From an uncultured Saccharospirillaceae bacterium (lineage in GTDB: Bacteria > Pseudomonadota > Gammaproteobacteria > Pseudomonadales > Oceanobacteraceae): DNA of 64,000 nucleotides. Of the stretch, positions 47,682-57,070 are shown one piece after another. A program made the position numbers and the translations under genes. Below the pieces are notes generated by a model, which worked only from the letters and a program-made list of their open reading frames with translations, did not search any database and was not told where the DNA came from. The stretch is taken from assembly GCA_947503895.1 (NCBI GenBank), contig CANNFT010000003.1, forward strand, positions 512,320-576,319. Reading direction: 5' to 3'. How positions within the stretch are numbered: position 1 is the first letter of the stretch; the number at the start of each line of letters is the position of its first letter.

Positions 47682-47807
47682 TTCGTATCCTCATTATTTT
47701 TTATTGCTTGTTTAGCGTACAAAGGTTGCCGCATGAGTGTTGTCATTGAGCGCATTGCGCATCAATTCCATTTAACCCACTTGACGTTTCTTTCAAATTA
47801 ACCTTAA

Positions 47808-47822
47808 ATGATAGTGATTATC
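47808..47822 (+). promoter_or_regulatory. Fur box
   Basis: TGATAGTGATTATCA matches the 7-1-7 Fur consensus TGATAATnATTATCA at 14 of 15 positions (the central n excluded from scoring as a constraint), and it lies within a longer perfect inverted repeat (AAATGATA / TATCATTT, 5-base spacer). It is 25 bases before the start of the plus-strand unknown gene and about 130 from the divergent SirB2 gene. Confidence 0.8.
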
Positions 47823-47847
47823 ATTTGCGTTATTGGAAGATCCGCTC

Positions 47848-48327
47848 ATGCTTAAGCATATACAGGTCAAAGACGTCGTTAAAGACTGGGAATACTACAC
47901 GCTAAAAGCGGATGCTTGCTATCACAGAAATGAACTTCGTGATGCCAGTAAGCAGTTTTGCAAGACGGTAGATATGTTAGAACCATGGTTAGATAAAGAT
48001 GACAAACAATCTTGGAGCCTTGTCAGGTTATTTGTATTGTCCTGTCACAATGCTGGTCACGTGATGGGTAAGCTGAAAAAGGCGAAGGAAGCTGAATATT
48101 ACTACAGTCATGCACATTTTCGGTTGTTATCACTTTTGAGCGGCGAAGTGCATTCAAAAAAGTTAATTGAGTTTACAGCCATTGAATTGGTGACCACTTT
48201 TAGCACGCTTAAGTCGTTCCTTCTGGCGCAAAATAAGGTGGAGCTGGCAAATAATATACGTGAGGAAAGCCTAAGGATATTGGAACACTCTGCACTGCCA
48301 AAAGACACAGTGGTCCTAGAGGTCTGA
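47848..48327 (+). CDS. hypothetical helical protein behind a Fur box
   Basis: 159 residues from ATG 47848 (GGAAG eight bases before; a TTG at 47833 would add five residues). It is helical, with repeats of the kind seen in tetratricopeptide proteins (EYYTLKADACYHRNELRDASKQFCKTVDML, then AGHVMGKLKKAKEAEYYYSHAHFRLL). No signal peptide, so cytoplasmic. It may belong to a small DUF2753-like Vibrio/marine family, but I am not sure. The near-consensus Fur box upstream suggests it is induced on iron limitation. Confidence 0.7.
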   Translation: MLKHIQVKDVVKDWEYYTLKADACYHRNELRDASKQFCKTVDMLEPWLDKDDKQSWSLVRLFVLSCHNAGHVMGKLKKAKEAEYYYSHAHFRLLSLLSGEVHSKKLIEFTAIELVTTFSTLKSFLLAQNKVELANNIREESLRILEHSALPKDTVVLEV

Positions 48328-48349
48328 AATCACATTTCGCAATTTTTAA

Positions 48350-48386
48350 AAACAAAAAAGCAGCGCATTGGGTAAATGGCTGCTTT
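48350..48386 (-). terminator. rho-independent terminator for the minus-strand hypothetical gene
   Basis: Read on the minus strand, AAAGCAGC and GCTGCTTT pair, with inner CATT/AATG pairing, followed by TTTTTTGTTTTT. On the plus strand the T run is weak, so it mainly serves the 48457-48750 gene. Confidence 0.75.
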
Positions 48387-48456
48387 AGCTGGGTCGGGAT
48401 TGCATAGATCGCGATTTTATTGCACTTGTGCGTAAACACTTAACGCGAACGCTGAA

Positions 48457-48750
48457 TTAGTAGCAAACCGCTCCCATTTGAAAATCGTCCTGATCGAACG
48501 AAACATGGTACTGTACTTGATGCTTCTCGGCTTCTCTTAACAGTTCTTCCGTTGGGAGTTGAGAAAATTTTTGAACCAACAAAGCATGATGAATAAGGGA
48601 TAATTCTCTGTCGCTTAAGTCTTTCGCTTCCTGAGCTTCAAAAATATGGAGTTGTATCAGATTTTTTCTCCAGGCATCAGGGTTATTATCCTTAACCATT
48701 ATCTGTTGAACCATAGGTAAAATCATTGAACGTTCAACGGCTGTAGTCAT
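48457..48750 (-). CDS. small hypothetical protein (97 aa)
   Basis: A strong AGAGGAAA ribosome-binding site precedes ATG 48750, and a good terminator follows, so the gene is likely real. The protein is soluble, helical and acidic, with one cysteine near the C-terminus (GAVCY). No family recognised. Convergent with the Fur-box gene. Confidence 0.6.
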   Translation of the reverse strand: MTTAVERSMILPMVQQIMVKDNNPDAWRKNLIQLHIFEAQEAKDLSDRELSLIHHALLVQKFSQLPTEELLREAEKHQVQYHVSFDQDDFQMGAVCY

Positions 48751-49360
48751 TATTATTTCCTCTTGTTTCGCAATTCCCCCATCAATCTAGTGTGCTGAGA
48801 CCATTGAATCCAGAAGAAAAGCATTTTTAGAAACGTTTATTCTAAGGAGTAAGCCCATAGGAACTTTTAAATAAAACATACGTTTGACTGTAAAATTTAA
48901 ATTCAGAGATCGTTCATTAATCCGTACAAAGACCAAAGAATCGTACTTGGAATGATTCATGACCGTGATTGAATCATCACACACCTAACGCGACAGGAAG
49001 GCGATCAGACGAGACAAATGACTGCCAAATACCGGTGTTACCTATAAATGAGCTTTAAGCTTAAAGTTGGGTTAAATGAGCCGAAAGCATGTGTTTATTG
49101 GGTAGTGTATTTGGCTGTGATTAGACTAGTGCTGTTGAGTGGAATTAAAAAAACTGGACTGAATGAGCATTTAATTTATTTTAATTCAGCCAATTCAAAT
49201 TGATGGTCGCAAGAGCGTAGCCAGCGGAATTTAGCCCTCTTAATGCAGCCAAACCAGTCAATTAGCGCTGATTTACGCCGAATTCTTTGAAAACATCCTG
49301 TAGCTGAGCTAAATTGCTGGTGATTCATTCACCAATTAATAAGGGCATGTTGAGTTGAAC
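48751..49360. other. intergenic region without a convincing gene
   Basis: About 610 bases. A 65-codon frame on the minus strand (48787-48984) has no ribosome-binding site I trust and no recognisable family. Nothing else was seen. Confidence 0.35.
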
Positions 49361-49819
49361 ATGGATGTGAAGGCAGCGCTGGAGCTGCCGGACGAAACAG
49401 ATGCTTTCCTGCAAATTTCCGATATTCTCTACGGTAAAATCTCATCTTCAGGTTATGAATCTCTCTCCACTTCAGAAAAGTACTTTTATTGCATCGATGG
49501 GTTAATTCGTGGCATGGGAAGCGGCGGAATTTCGCATTTCTTTTATGATGAGGCTGGTATTCATGCAGAAGATGCAATCAAGGGGCTGGAGGCGGCGAGG
49601 GCTACTCGAATTCAAAAAGTAGTCCAAGATGCGCTCGACTGTTTTCCTGGAAAACAGGTTCCGGCTGATGAAGAAGCGCGAGAAGAGTTGGTCTCAGATT
49701 TAGAAGAGCAGCACTCAGATTTATGGGCAGCTATATCGGATCGCTTTTTTGATAGTGAGACGGAATTGGTTAAGTTGACCCTCAAATTTGTTTCCAAAAA
49801 TTTAGCTGATTTCCGTTAG
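49361..49819 (+). CDS. DUF4375 (DMP19-like) protein
   Basis: About 152 residues from ATG 49361; a TTG two codons earlier is possible. The pattern LSTSEKYFYCIDGLIRGMGSGGISHFFYDEAG followed by HAEDAIKGLEAARA and FPGKQVPADEEAREE is that of the DMP19/DUF4375 family, acidic DNA-mimic-related proteins seen in bacteria. The function in most members is unknown; some DMP19 proteins bind regulators by mimicking DNA. Soluble, acidic. Confidence 0.75.
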   Translation: MDVKAALELPDETDAFLQISDILYGKISSSGYESLSTSEKYFYCIDGLIRGMGSGGISHFFYDEAGIHAEDAIKGLEAARATRIQKVVQDALDCFPGKQVPADEEAREELVSDLEEQHSDLWAAISDRFFDSETELVKLTLKFVSKNLADFR

Positions 49820-50298
49820 CCACTAATGGTTGAAAGAAGCAAAGCAAGCATTCGCGTAGAAGTCAGCTCGCCTGCGTGGATATCCTCCTTCCTTAATTCT
49901 AAAGCCAACGAATTGATATCTTGATGGCCGTGGCTCCTTGTGTATGCATTGATGGCGCTCATTTAGTCCCCCCGTGACGCGTTGTCGACATCTCCTTCCC
50001 GCTTGAATGACTTGTCCATATCGGCTGTAAACAGATACTCGCGTGAATCCGCTTTCATTTTGTGAGTGCCTATCGAAGCCAGTATTCATGGTGCTTGGAG
50101 GCTGAATGAAGGGTGCTAATGAAGTATTTGAGGCCGGAGTCCTGTTGCATTCACACTTAATAATTGGCTATATAGGCGCACAAGCAGCGTTGGGGCGTTC
50201 AAAAGACCGTTTAATGGTAATTTTGGCGGGCGACAGCCAGTGCTTGAATAAGCTTTTGAAGCAGTTTTCCATAACGACAACAATAAATGGATTCAACC
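49820..50298. other. intergenic region, possible remnant
   Basis: About 480 bases. On the minus strand an 88-codon frame (49823-50089) ends with RYQFVGFRIKEGG, which looks faintly like the C-terminus of formylglycine-generating-enzyme (SUMF) domains, but no upstream part of such a domain is visible. A second minus frame carries a 47-residue protein-like stretch (49820-49960). Read as scraps; not called as genes. Confidence 0.3.
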
Positions 50299-50859
50299 AT
50301 GAAAAAGATTGTAACAATTCTATGTACTATGTTTCTGACTCTATCGGTTTCTGCGACAGAAGTCGCTGGGGTTAAATTACCTGACACGCTGAATGCTGGG
50401 GATCAGCCGTTGTCATTAAATGGCACGGGTATTCGCAGTAAATTTTTTATGGATATCTATGCTGCTGGATTGTATTTACCTGAGCAATCTAAAGATGCGG
50501 CTTCAATCGTGAAGGCTAATAAGCCTATGGCATTGCGCCTTCACATCACGTCTTCACTTCTATCTGGCGAGAAAATGGAATCTGCCACTCGCGAGGGCTT
50601 TGAACAGTCTACAGGCGGTAAAACGCAGCCTATTAAAGCGTCTATCGAAAAGTTCATTACAGCGTTTAAAGAAGGCATTAAAGAAAATGACGTATTTGAT
50701 TTGGTATATATTCCAAACAAGGGCGTAGAGGTGTTCAAAAATAGCGAATTGAAATCCAGTGCAGAAGGCTTAGAGTTCAAACAAGCATTATTTGGTATTT
50801 GGCTGTCTGACGACGCGGTACAAGATGATCTAAAAGAAGGCTTACTTGGACGTAGTTAA
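50299..50859 (+). CDS. chalcone-isomerase-like periplasmic protein
   Basis: About 186 residues. The signal peptide is at KKIVTILCTMFLTLSVSATEVAG, then VKLPDTLNAGDQPLSLNGTGIRSKFFMDIYAAGLYLPE, the typical chalcone-isomerase-like (PF16036) opening. In bacteria this fold appears as a secreted protein of unknown function, not a flavonoid enzyme. ATG 50299 is chosen because the signal peptide begins there; ATG 50287 would add four residues. An overlapping frame at 50106 is not believed. Confidence 0.82.
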   Translation: MKKIVTILCTMFLTLSVSATEVAGVKLPDTLNAGDQPLSLNGTGIRSKFFMDIYAAGLYLPEQSKDAASIVKANKPMALRLHITSSLLSGEKMESATREGFEQSTGGKTQPIKASIEKFITAFKEGIKENDVFDLVYIPNKGVEVFKNSELKSSAEGLEFKQALFGIWLSDDAVQDDLKEGLLGRS

Positions 50860-51134
50860 CGCTATCGATACGCGCACCGATTGTTCGCAGATCCTGTGTA
50901 GTCGGTGTGCTCCGAAGTGGTTTTTACCACTATCCAGGTATCCCCGCCAGCCGTTTTCATCCGACTTTTTTACAGAAATAGGCTAGGGCAACGCATTAAA
51001 ATCCTTCTAATTGATTAAAAATAGCTTCAATTTCAATCATATAGTCAGTTTTTGCATGTCAATGACTTGAAGAAAGGTTCAAGCAACGGTAGGCTTTGCG
51101 CCCTTAATTTTCCCACTCCATAGGAAAAGGCAAA

Positions 51135-51692
51135 ATGCATAAGAGCGTAGAAGACATGCATCAGGTGTTTGAAGAGGCGGATTGTCTCTACCCTGCATCA
51201 GCCGTGGAAGGCGCTATCGTCAAAATGGCCGAGCAAATGTCGGCTGACCTAAAAGATTCTAACCCAATCATGTTTCCAATCATGACGGGAGGCTTAATCT
51301 TTTCTGGCAAGCTATTAACAAGCCTCGTATTTCCTATGGAAGTCGACTATATCCACGCAACGCGTTACAGAGGCCAAACCACCGGTGGTGACTTGCACTG
51401 GAAGGTCGCCCCGAGCGAGTCAGTCAAAGGTCGCACAGTCGTTCTATTGGACGACATCCTGGATGAGGGAGGCACGCTGGCCGCCATTAAGGAATATTGC
51501 GAAAAAGAGGGTGCTAAAGAAGTTAAAGTGGCTGTGTTGGTTGAGAAAATCCACAATCGCAAATCTCACCCGGACCTCTGTGCTGATTACTTAGGGATTG
51601 AAGTTGAAGATCGCTATTTGTTTGGTTACGGCATGGACTACAAAGGGTACTGGAGAAATGCTCCGGGTATCTATGCGGTGAAGGGTCTTTAG
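51135..51692 (+). CDS. hpt: hypoxanthine phosphoribosyltransferase
   Basis: 185 residues. Purine salvage enzyme of the type I PRTase fold: the PRPP-binding loop VVLLDDILDEGGTLAAI, MTGGLIFSGKLLT (pyrophosphate loop region), VDYIHATRYRGQTTGG (flexible loop), and the base-binding C-terminal GYGMDYKGYWRN. Converts hypoxanthine (and probably guanine) plus PRPP to IMP/GMP. It follows a clear AGGAAAAGG ribosome-binding site. Complements the 6-oxopurine-releasing MTIP further right. Confidence 0.93.
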   Translation: MHKSVEDMHQVFEEADCLYPASAVEGAIVKMAEQMSADLKDSNPIMFPIMTGGLIFSGKLLTSLVFPMEVDYIHATRYRGQTTGGDLHWKVAPSESVKGRTVVLLDDILDEGGTLAAIKEYCEKEGAKEVKVAVLVEKIHNRKSHPDLCADYLGIEVEDRYLFGYGMDYKGYWRNAPGIYAVKGL

Positions 51693-51714
51693 TACCGTTC
51701 CTCGCAACAGAAAC

Positions 51715-51748
51715 AAAAAAGCCGCGAATCAATCGCGGCTTTTTTTTG
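51715..51748. terminator. bidirectional rho-independent terminator (hpt / lexA)
   Basis: AAAAAAGCCGCGA and TCGCGGCTTTTTTTT form a perfect 7-bp G/C-rich stem (plus A/T pairs) around ATCAA. It lies between convergent hpt and lexA and has T runs in both directions. Confidence 0.93.
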
Positions 51749-51781
51749 GTAAAACGGCACGTGCTAGCATAATCTGCGAGT

Positions 51782-52381
51782 TTAGTGATGACGCCGGATT
51801 GACCCTACATATAAGCCTTCAATTTCAAATGGTTCTTCTCTTAAGTCTACTTTAATAGCCTCGAACTCTTGGTTCTCGGGCAGTAGGGTGACGATATGCT
51901 TATCCCTTTTATAGCGTTTGACGGTGACTTCATTTTCCACTCTTGCTACCACGATTTGTCCGTCTGAGGCTTGGTTGGTTTTATGTACTGCAATGAGATC
52001 GCCATCAAGAATGCCAATTTCTTTCATGCTTTCGCCGTGTACTTCTAATAAGTAGTTGGCTGGTGGGTGAAAAAACTGGCTGGGCAGTTCAACGTACTGT
52101 TCGATGTGCTCTTGAGCCAGTATCGGCTCTCCGGCTGCTACACGTCCAACAATGGGAATGCCACTTTGATGGTCGGCCACTCTGATGCCTCTGGAAGCGC
52201 CTGGGATCATTTCAATGGCGCCTTTGCGGGCCAGTGCCTTTAAGTGTTCCTCCGCCGCATTAGCAGATTTAAACCCCAGCTCAGTTGCAATCTCCGCTCG
52301 AGTAGGCGGAAAGCCAGTGTCTTCCAGTGTGCGCTTAATGAGATCGAGAACCTGTTGCTGCCTTGCTGTGAGCTTCGTCAT
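51782..52381 (-). CDS. lexA: SOS repressor LexA
   Basis: 199 residues. N-terminal winged helix ([35 protein letters not shown]), RecA-stimulated autocleavage site at Ala83-Gly84 (RVAAGEP), Ser118 in [13 protein letters not shown] and Lys155 in the VTVKRYKR strand. Represses DNA-damage genes; two CTGT-N8-ACAG-like boxes precede it. Divergent from a TetR gene and convergent with hpt. Confidence 0.98.
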   Translation of the reverse strand: MTKLTARQQQVLDLIKRTLEDTGFPPTRAEIATELGFKSANAAEEHLKALARKGAIEMIPGASRGIRVADHQSGIPIVGRVAAGEPILAQEHIEQYVELPSQFFHPPANYLLEVHGESMKEIGILDGDLIAVHKTNQASDGQIVVARVENEVTVKRYKRDKHIVTLLPENQEFEAIKVDLREEPFEIEGLYVGSIRRHH

Positions 52382-52391
52382 TTTTAGTTAT

Positions 52392-52425
52392 CTGTTTTTA
52401 TATACATCATTGGGATTATATACAG
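52392..52425 (-). promoter_or_regulatory. two LexA (SOS) boxes in front of lexA
   Basis: CTGTTTTTATATACAT (52392-52407) matches CTGT-N8-ACAG except the last base, and TTGGGATTATATACAG (52410-52425) has a good right half. The paired arrangement upstream of lexA is that of autoregulated lexA promoters. Confidence 0.8.
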
Positions 52426-52490
52426 TGCTTTGTTTCTGTAAAGAAAAGAATAAGGCTCAACGTTGACCCTATTACCTTATTGATCTACAT

Positions 52491-52523
52491 TTGACGCACC
52501 GTCAAAAAATGACCCTCTGTCAA
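52491..52523 (+). promoter_or_regulatory. double palindromic operator before a TetR gene
   Basis: TTGACgcaccGTCAA (52491-52505) and ATGACcctctGTCAA (52509-52523) are two copies of a TTGAC-N5-GTCAA motif, 18 bases apart centre to centre. They end 15 bases before the TetR start. Probable self-binding sites of the TetR regulator. Confidence 0.65.
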
Positions 52524-52537
52524 AAACCGGAAATTGT

Positions 52538-53230
52538 GTGATCAATGAACGAAAAGCTCGTGAACGCCAAGCACGAGATGCTCTCATTCTAGATGTGGCG
52601 AAATCTATTTTGGCCAAAGGCGGGTTGACCGCCTTAACTATGCAGGCGATAGCAGACGAAACTCAGTATTCGAAAGGGACGATCTACCAACATTACCGTT
52701 CTAAAGAAGATGTGTTGGCAGCGCTTGTTTTGAACTGTGGCTATCGGTTACTTGCACTCACCCAGCGCGCACTGAGCTATTCAGGGAGCTTACGCAGCAA
52801 GATCAGCTTAGTGAGCGCTGCTTTTTTCAAGGTGTCCGAAACCGATCCGATCACCTCATCTCTCGTCTTTACGGTAAAATCTCCAGACTTTTTGCAAAAA
52901 ATTGCACATGAGCATGCTGTCGAACAAAACAATATTGACGATGCTATTTTTAAAGCTGTGGTGACGTCCATTCGAGAGCACTCAAATTTTAGCGAACAGA
53001 GCATTATGGATCTCGCGTTTGGCTGGTGGTCTATGAATTGGGGGGTTCAGGCTGTGATGGGCAGTGGTTGGGACATGGAGCGGCTAGGCTTCACTGAGCC
53101 TATGGATTATTACTATCGGAGCTTATCGCGATTTTTAGATGGTCAAGGTCTTGATGAAGATCCGCTGTGTAAAAACTGGCAGCAAGTAATTGAGCTATCA
53201 AATATTGTGTTTAGGGATTTAAAAAATTAA
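52538..53230 (+). CDS. TetR/AcrR-family regulator of the RND exporter
   Basis: 230 residues. N-terminal helix-turn-helix: SILAKGGLTALTMQAIADETQYSKGTIYQHYRSKEDVLAALV. The C-terminal ligand-binding part is longer than average and unrecognised (SRSLSRFLDGQGLD). The start is GTG 52538; the doubled palindrome directly upstream suggests autorepression. The next gene, 128 bases on, is an MMPL/RND transporter, the likely target. Confidence 0.9.
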   Translation: MINERKARERQARDALILDVAKSILAKGGLTALTMQAIADETQYSKGTIYQHYRSKEDVLAALVLNCGYRLLALTQRALSYSGSLRSKISLVSAAFFKVSETDPITSSLVFTVKSPDFLQKIAHEHAVEQNNIDDAIFKAVVTSIREHSNFSEQSIMDLAFGWWSMNWGVQAVMGSGWDMERLGFTEPMDYYYRSLSRFLDGQGLDEDPLCKNWQQVIELSNIVFRDLKN

Positions 53231-53358
53231 ACGCCAGTGCGCTATGATATTGATGTGCAACTGGGTAGCAAGCGTGACTGGGTATCAACCAAAAAATAAA
53301 ATTCATTTCTAAAAACATTCTCATTACGTCAAATAACAATGCTAAAAAGGAACGTATT

Positions 53359-55647
53359 ATGATTGAAAATATTACTTGGGGGATTGTACGACGCCCCTGG
53401 ATAGCCATACTGATTACGTTAATCGTAGTAATCGCATGTGGGTATGGAGCATCTAATATCCGATTAAATGCAGACTATCGCGCTTTCTTCAGCAATGACA
53501 ATCCTCACCTTACTGCCTTCGAAGACCTTCAAAATCAATATAATAAAGTGGACAATGTTTTAATTGCGCTCGTGCCTAAAAGTGGTGATATTTTTAATCG
53601 TGAAATTTTCCAATTAATAGAATCGATGACGGAAGATTCATGGCAGGTGCCCTACAGTGGACGAGTGGATTCAATCAGTAATTATCAGTATACCCACTCA
53701 GAAGAAGATGATCTCATTGTTGAAAATCTAATTGAGGATGCAGATCTCTTTACGAACGCGCAAATTGAAAGAGTCAAATCTATTGCACTCACTGAGCCAG
53801 TTCTTGTTGGAAATGTGGTAGCTGAAGATGGTGGTGCTACTGGTATCAATATTACGATAAATTTGCCCGGTATCGATCAGGCTAAAGAAGTCCCAGAAGT
53901 TGTACAGTTTGTAAGAGAAATGGTGGCAGACTATCAGTCAAAATATCCTAATGTGGGGTTTTATCTGACGGGTGTCACAATGACAAATAATGCGTTTCCA
54001 GAAGCCTCGCAGCAGGATATGCAGACGCTGTATCCCGTTATGTTACTTATAATATTGATATTGTTATTTATGACTTTAAAAGGTCTATGGGGAACACTGG
54101 CAACCTTTTCGATTGTTATTTTTTCCAGTGCTATCGGTATGGGTTTATTTGGCTGGCCCGGACCTTCAGTCACGCCGACGACTTTGTCGGCCCCCGTTAT
54201 GATTATGACGTTGGCAATTGCCGATTGCATTCATATCCTGATGAGTTACTACCACCGCTTAGCAAGCGGAGATCACAAACAAGCTGCTATGGTCGAGAGT
54301 ATACGGATAAACTTTCAGCCAGTGATGCTGACCAGTTTGACAACCGCGATTGGTTTTTTAACGCTGAATTTTTCCGATGCGCCGCCCTTTCATGACTTAG
54401 GGAATATTGTGTCTATTGGTGTAGTTGCAGCGTTTTTACTCGCCATATTTTTCTTGCCCGCCATCATGATGTTGTTCCCATCAAAAAAAGTGTCTCAGTC
54501 CTTCAGCGAAAATCGTGCGATGAGTCAGCTATCTGCATTTGTCATTGAAAAACGAAACGCGCTACTAGTGGGATCTTCTATCGTTATTATCGGGTTGATT
54601 GCGCTCGTTCCGCTTAATGAGCTGGATGATAATACAATAGAATATTTTGATTGGAGTATTCAATTTAGAGTAGACAGCGAAAAAATTAACGAAACACTGA
54701 CCGGCGTCCAGCAACTAAATTACTCGCTCAAGGCTGCGGGTGAAATGGGCGTAGCAAATCCAGAATACTTAAAAGTCATTGATGATTTTGCCATTTGGTT
54801 GCGCGAGCAGCCGCATGTGCGTCATGTTAATAGCTTTAGTGACGTTATGAAACGCTTAAATAAAAACATGCACGGCGATGACGAGGAGTATTACCGTGTA
54901 CCCGAGTCGCGAGAGCTCGCGGCTCAATTTATGTTGTTATACGAAATGTCATTGCCATATGGGCTAGACATCACTAATCAGGTGAATAGTGATAAATCGG
55001 CATCACGTATGATTCTACAAGTGGACAAGATTAGTGCAAAAGAATTGATCGAAGTTGATCGAAAAGCCGTTCAATGGTTAAAAGACAACGCACCAGAATA
55101 TATGGTGACTGAGGGGGCCAGTACCAATGTAATGTTTGCGCACATTACTGAGCGAAATATTAAGAGCATGATAGGCGGCGTGGTCGGTGCCTTATTCCTA
55201 ATATCTCTGATTATTCTTGTGTCTATTCGGTCGGTCAAATTGGGGTTAGTGAGTCTATTGCCGAATCTCGTACCTGCAGGAATGGGGTTTGGAATTTGGG
55301 CCATATTTGACGGCCAGGTCGGTTTGGGATTGTCCGTCGTTATGGGTGTGACATTGGGTATTGTGGTGGATGACACTGTTCACTTCCTGACAAAATACGT
55401 ACGAGCAAAGCGTGAGCTGAATTACTCTGCTGAGCAAGCCGTAAACTATGCGTTCCAAACGGTGGGGGTGGCTCTCACCGCGACAACCATTGTATTGTGT
55501 GTCGGCTTCTTAGTACTGACACTTTCTCCTTTTGCCATCAATGCGCACATGGGGTTGATGAGTGCATTAACTATCGGGTTAGCGCTCATTGTGGACTTTT
55601 TCTTTTTGCCTCCACTGTTGTTGAAATTAGAAGAAAACAAACCATAA
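53359..55647 (+). CDS. RND superfamily (MMPL) exporter
   Basis: 762 residues with two repeated halves, each one transmembrane helix, a large periplasmic loop and five more helices, the RND/MMPL pattern (MMPL, PF03176). TM4-like acidic motifs are LAIADCIHILMSYYH in the first half and GIVVDDTVHFLTKYVRA in the second, consistent with proton-coupled transport. Substrates of relatives include lipids and hydrophobic compounds. AAGGAA precedes ATG. Operon with the beta-barrel protein that follows; no separate membrane-fusion protein is encoded here. Confidence 0.9.
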   Translation: MIENITWGIVRRPWIAILITLIVVIACGYGASNIRLNADYRAFFSNDNPHLTAFEDLQNQYNKVDNVLIALVPKSGDIFNREIFQLIESMTEDSWQVPYSGRVDSISNYQYTHSEEDDLIVENLIEDADLFTNAQIERVKSIALTEPVLVGNVVAEDGGATGINITINLPGIDQAKEVPEVVQFVREMVADYQSKYPNVGFYLTGVTMTNNAFPEASQQDMQTLYPVMLLIILILLFMTLKGLWGTLATFSIVIFSSAIGMGLFGWPGPSVTPTTLSAPVMIMTLAIADCIHILMSYYHRLASGDHKQAAMVESIRINFQPVMLTSLTTAIGFLTLNFSDAPPFHDLGNIVSIGVVAAFLLAIFFLPAIMMLFPSKKVSQSFSENRAMSQLSAFVIEKRNALLVGSSIVIIGLIALVPLNELDDNTIEYFDWSIQFRVDSEKINETLTGVQQLNYSLKAAGEMGVANPEYLKVIDDFAIWLREQPHVRHVNSFSDVMKRLNKNMHGDDEEYYRVPESRELAAQFMLLYEMSLPYGLDITNQVNSDKSASRMILQVDKISAKELIEVDRKAVQWLKDNAPEYMVTEGASTNVMFAHITERNIKSMIGGVVGALFLISLIILVSIRSVKLGLVSLLPNLVPAGMGFGIWAIFDGQVGLGLSVVMGVTLGIVVDDTVHFLTKYVRAKRELNYSAEQAVNYAFQTVGVALTATTIVLCVGFLVLTLSPFAINAHMGLMSALTIGLALIVDFFFLPPLLLKLEENKP

Positions 55648-55664
55648 GTGAGCAGTGTATAAGA

Positions 55665-56984
55665 ATGCGAAGCAAATATGAGAAGCTAAAAAGAGCGACG
55701 AATGAAATGATGCGAAAACATGCCTTGCCAAGTTTAATGGTGGGGTCACTCGTAATGCTATCGAGTGCCCAAGCCGATCCAATATTGGATTTTCAATTGG
55801 ACTACGAAGGAACGGCCTATTTCGAAGAAAGCGCACAGGATCAAACTGGTAGAGTAAAAAAACAGCGGTTTAACCATTCGATAGCGGCTGAACTGGAATA
55901 CTACAGAGACTGGGATGACGGCGATCGTTCGATCACATTTAAGCCTTTTGTTCGACTCGACGAGGCAGATGAAGAGCGCACTCATGCTGATATACGCGAG
56001 TTAATTATTCATCAATTAACAGACGAATTCGAAATTAAAGTCGGTATAGGTAAGGTTTTCTGGGGCGTCACGGAGTCGCAACATTTAGTTGATATCGTTA
56101 ACCAAACAGATGCCGTTGAGCAGTTGGATGGTGAGGCGAAACTAGGGCAGCCTATGGTTCAGGTATTGCTTGAGCGTGATTGGGGTAATCTTGATACCTT
56201 TATTTTGCCTTACCACAGAGAAAGAACCTTTACCGGCCCTGATGGCAGATTGTCGTCGGGTTTTTCGGTTGCCGAACCATTCTATCAAGCTGAAGAAGAA
56301 GAGCGGCATATTGATTTTGCGGTTCGATATTCAAACTATTGGGATGAGCTGGAACTGGCTTTGTCCTATTTCCAAGGCAATAGTCGCGAGCCAGCGCTCG
56401 GAGCCTACGTCAACACGGACAATTCGATCGAAACATTAACCTACTACCCACTCATTCAACAAACCGGCTTGGAATTACAGTACCTTTATGAGGGTTGGGC
56501 GTGGAAGTTTGAGGGGATTTACCGGACTGGCATGCCTAAAATCGAAAATGGGCAATCCGTCCGTTATTTGGAATCATTGGATTTGCTAACACTCGAAGGT
56601 GATGAGGCGTACAGCGCAACCACTGCTGGGTTCGAATACACTCAGGTAGGCATTAATGAGTCCAGGGTGGATCTTGGTTGGGTGATTGAGCATTTGTATG
56701 ACTCCCGAGGCAATGATGCTTCATTTGTTTCCGCTGAGCATGATCTCTTGCTGGCAACGCGCTGGGCGATGAACGATGCTGAAGATACGACGCTTTTGGC
56801 CGGTGTTCTTTATGACTATGAATACGAAGATCACAGCTTGAGCATTGAAGGCAGCACGCGATTAGGTGAGGGGCTCTCGGCTGAAATTGAAGCCCGTATT
56901 TTCAGCCCTAGTCGGGAAAATCAGCTTCAGTACGCCTTCCGAAATGAAGACTTTCTAAAATTCACACTCTCTTACTTTTACTGA
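55665..56984 (+). CDS. outer-membrane beta-barrel protein, exporter partner
   Basis: 439 residues from ATG 55665 (an ATG at 55707/55710 would give a tidier signal peptide, MMRKHALPSLMVGSLVMLSSAQA). After AQA the protein is alternating, aromatic-rich beta sequence ending in LKFTLSYFY, the terminal aromatic typical of outer-membrane barrels; overall it recalls the DUF1302-like proteins found beside MMPL exporters. It begins 18 bases after the exporter, so they are co-transcribed and may form a trans-envelope route. Confidence 0.72.
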   Translation: MRSKYEKLKRATNEMMRKHALPSLMVGSLVMLSSAQADPILDFQLDYEGTAYFEESAQDQTGRVKKQRFNHSIAAELEYYRDWDDGDRSITFKPFVRLDEADEERTHADIRELIIHQLTDEFEIKVGIGKVFWGVTESQHLVDIVNQTDAVEQLDGEAKLGQPMVQVLLERDWGNLDTFILPYHRERTFTGPDGRLSSGFSVAEPFYQAEEEERHIDFAVRYSNYWDELELALSYFQGNSREPALGAYVNTDNSIETLTYYPLIQQTGLELQYLYEGWAWKFEGIYRTGMPKIENGQSVRYLESLDLLTLEGDEAYSATTAGFEYTQVGINESRVDLGWVIEHLYDSRGNDASFVSAEHDLLLATRWAMNDAEDTTLLAGVLYDYEYEDHSLSIEGSTRLGEGLSAEIEARIFSPSRENQLQYAFRNEDFLKFTLSYFY

Positions 56985-57070
56985 GAATCACGCTAATCTG
57001 GGCTAGACTTGTCAAAGACGGCCATTATGGTCGTCTCAATTGCCCTCAATTGTTGACATGATTTTGTGTT

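Noticed and set aside
48787..48984. 65-codon minus-strand frame
   Set aside because: No ribosome-binding site I trust, no family and no supporting context.
50106..50375. 89-codon frame before the chalcone-isomerase-like gene
   Set aside because: It overlaps the signal peptide of the real gene in another frame and has no family resemblance.
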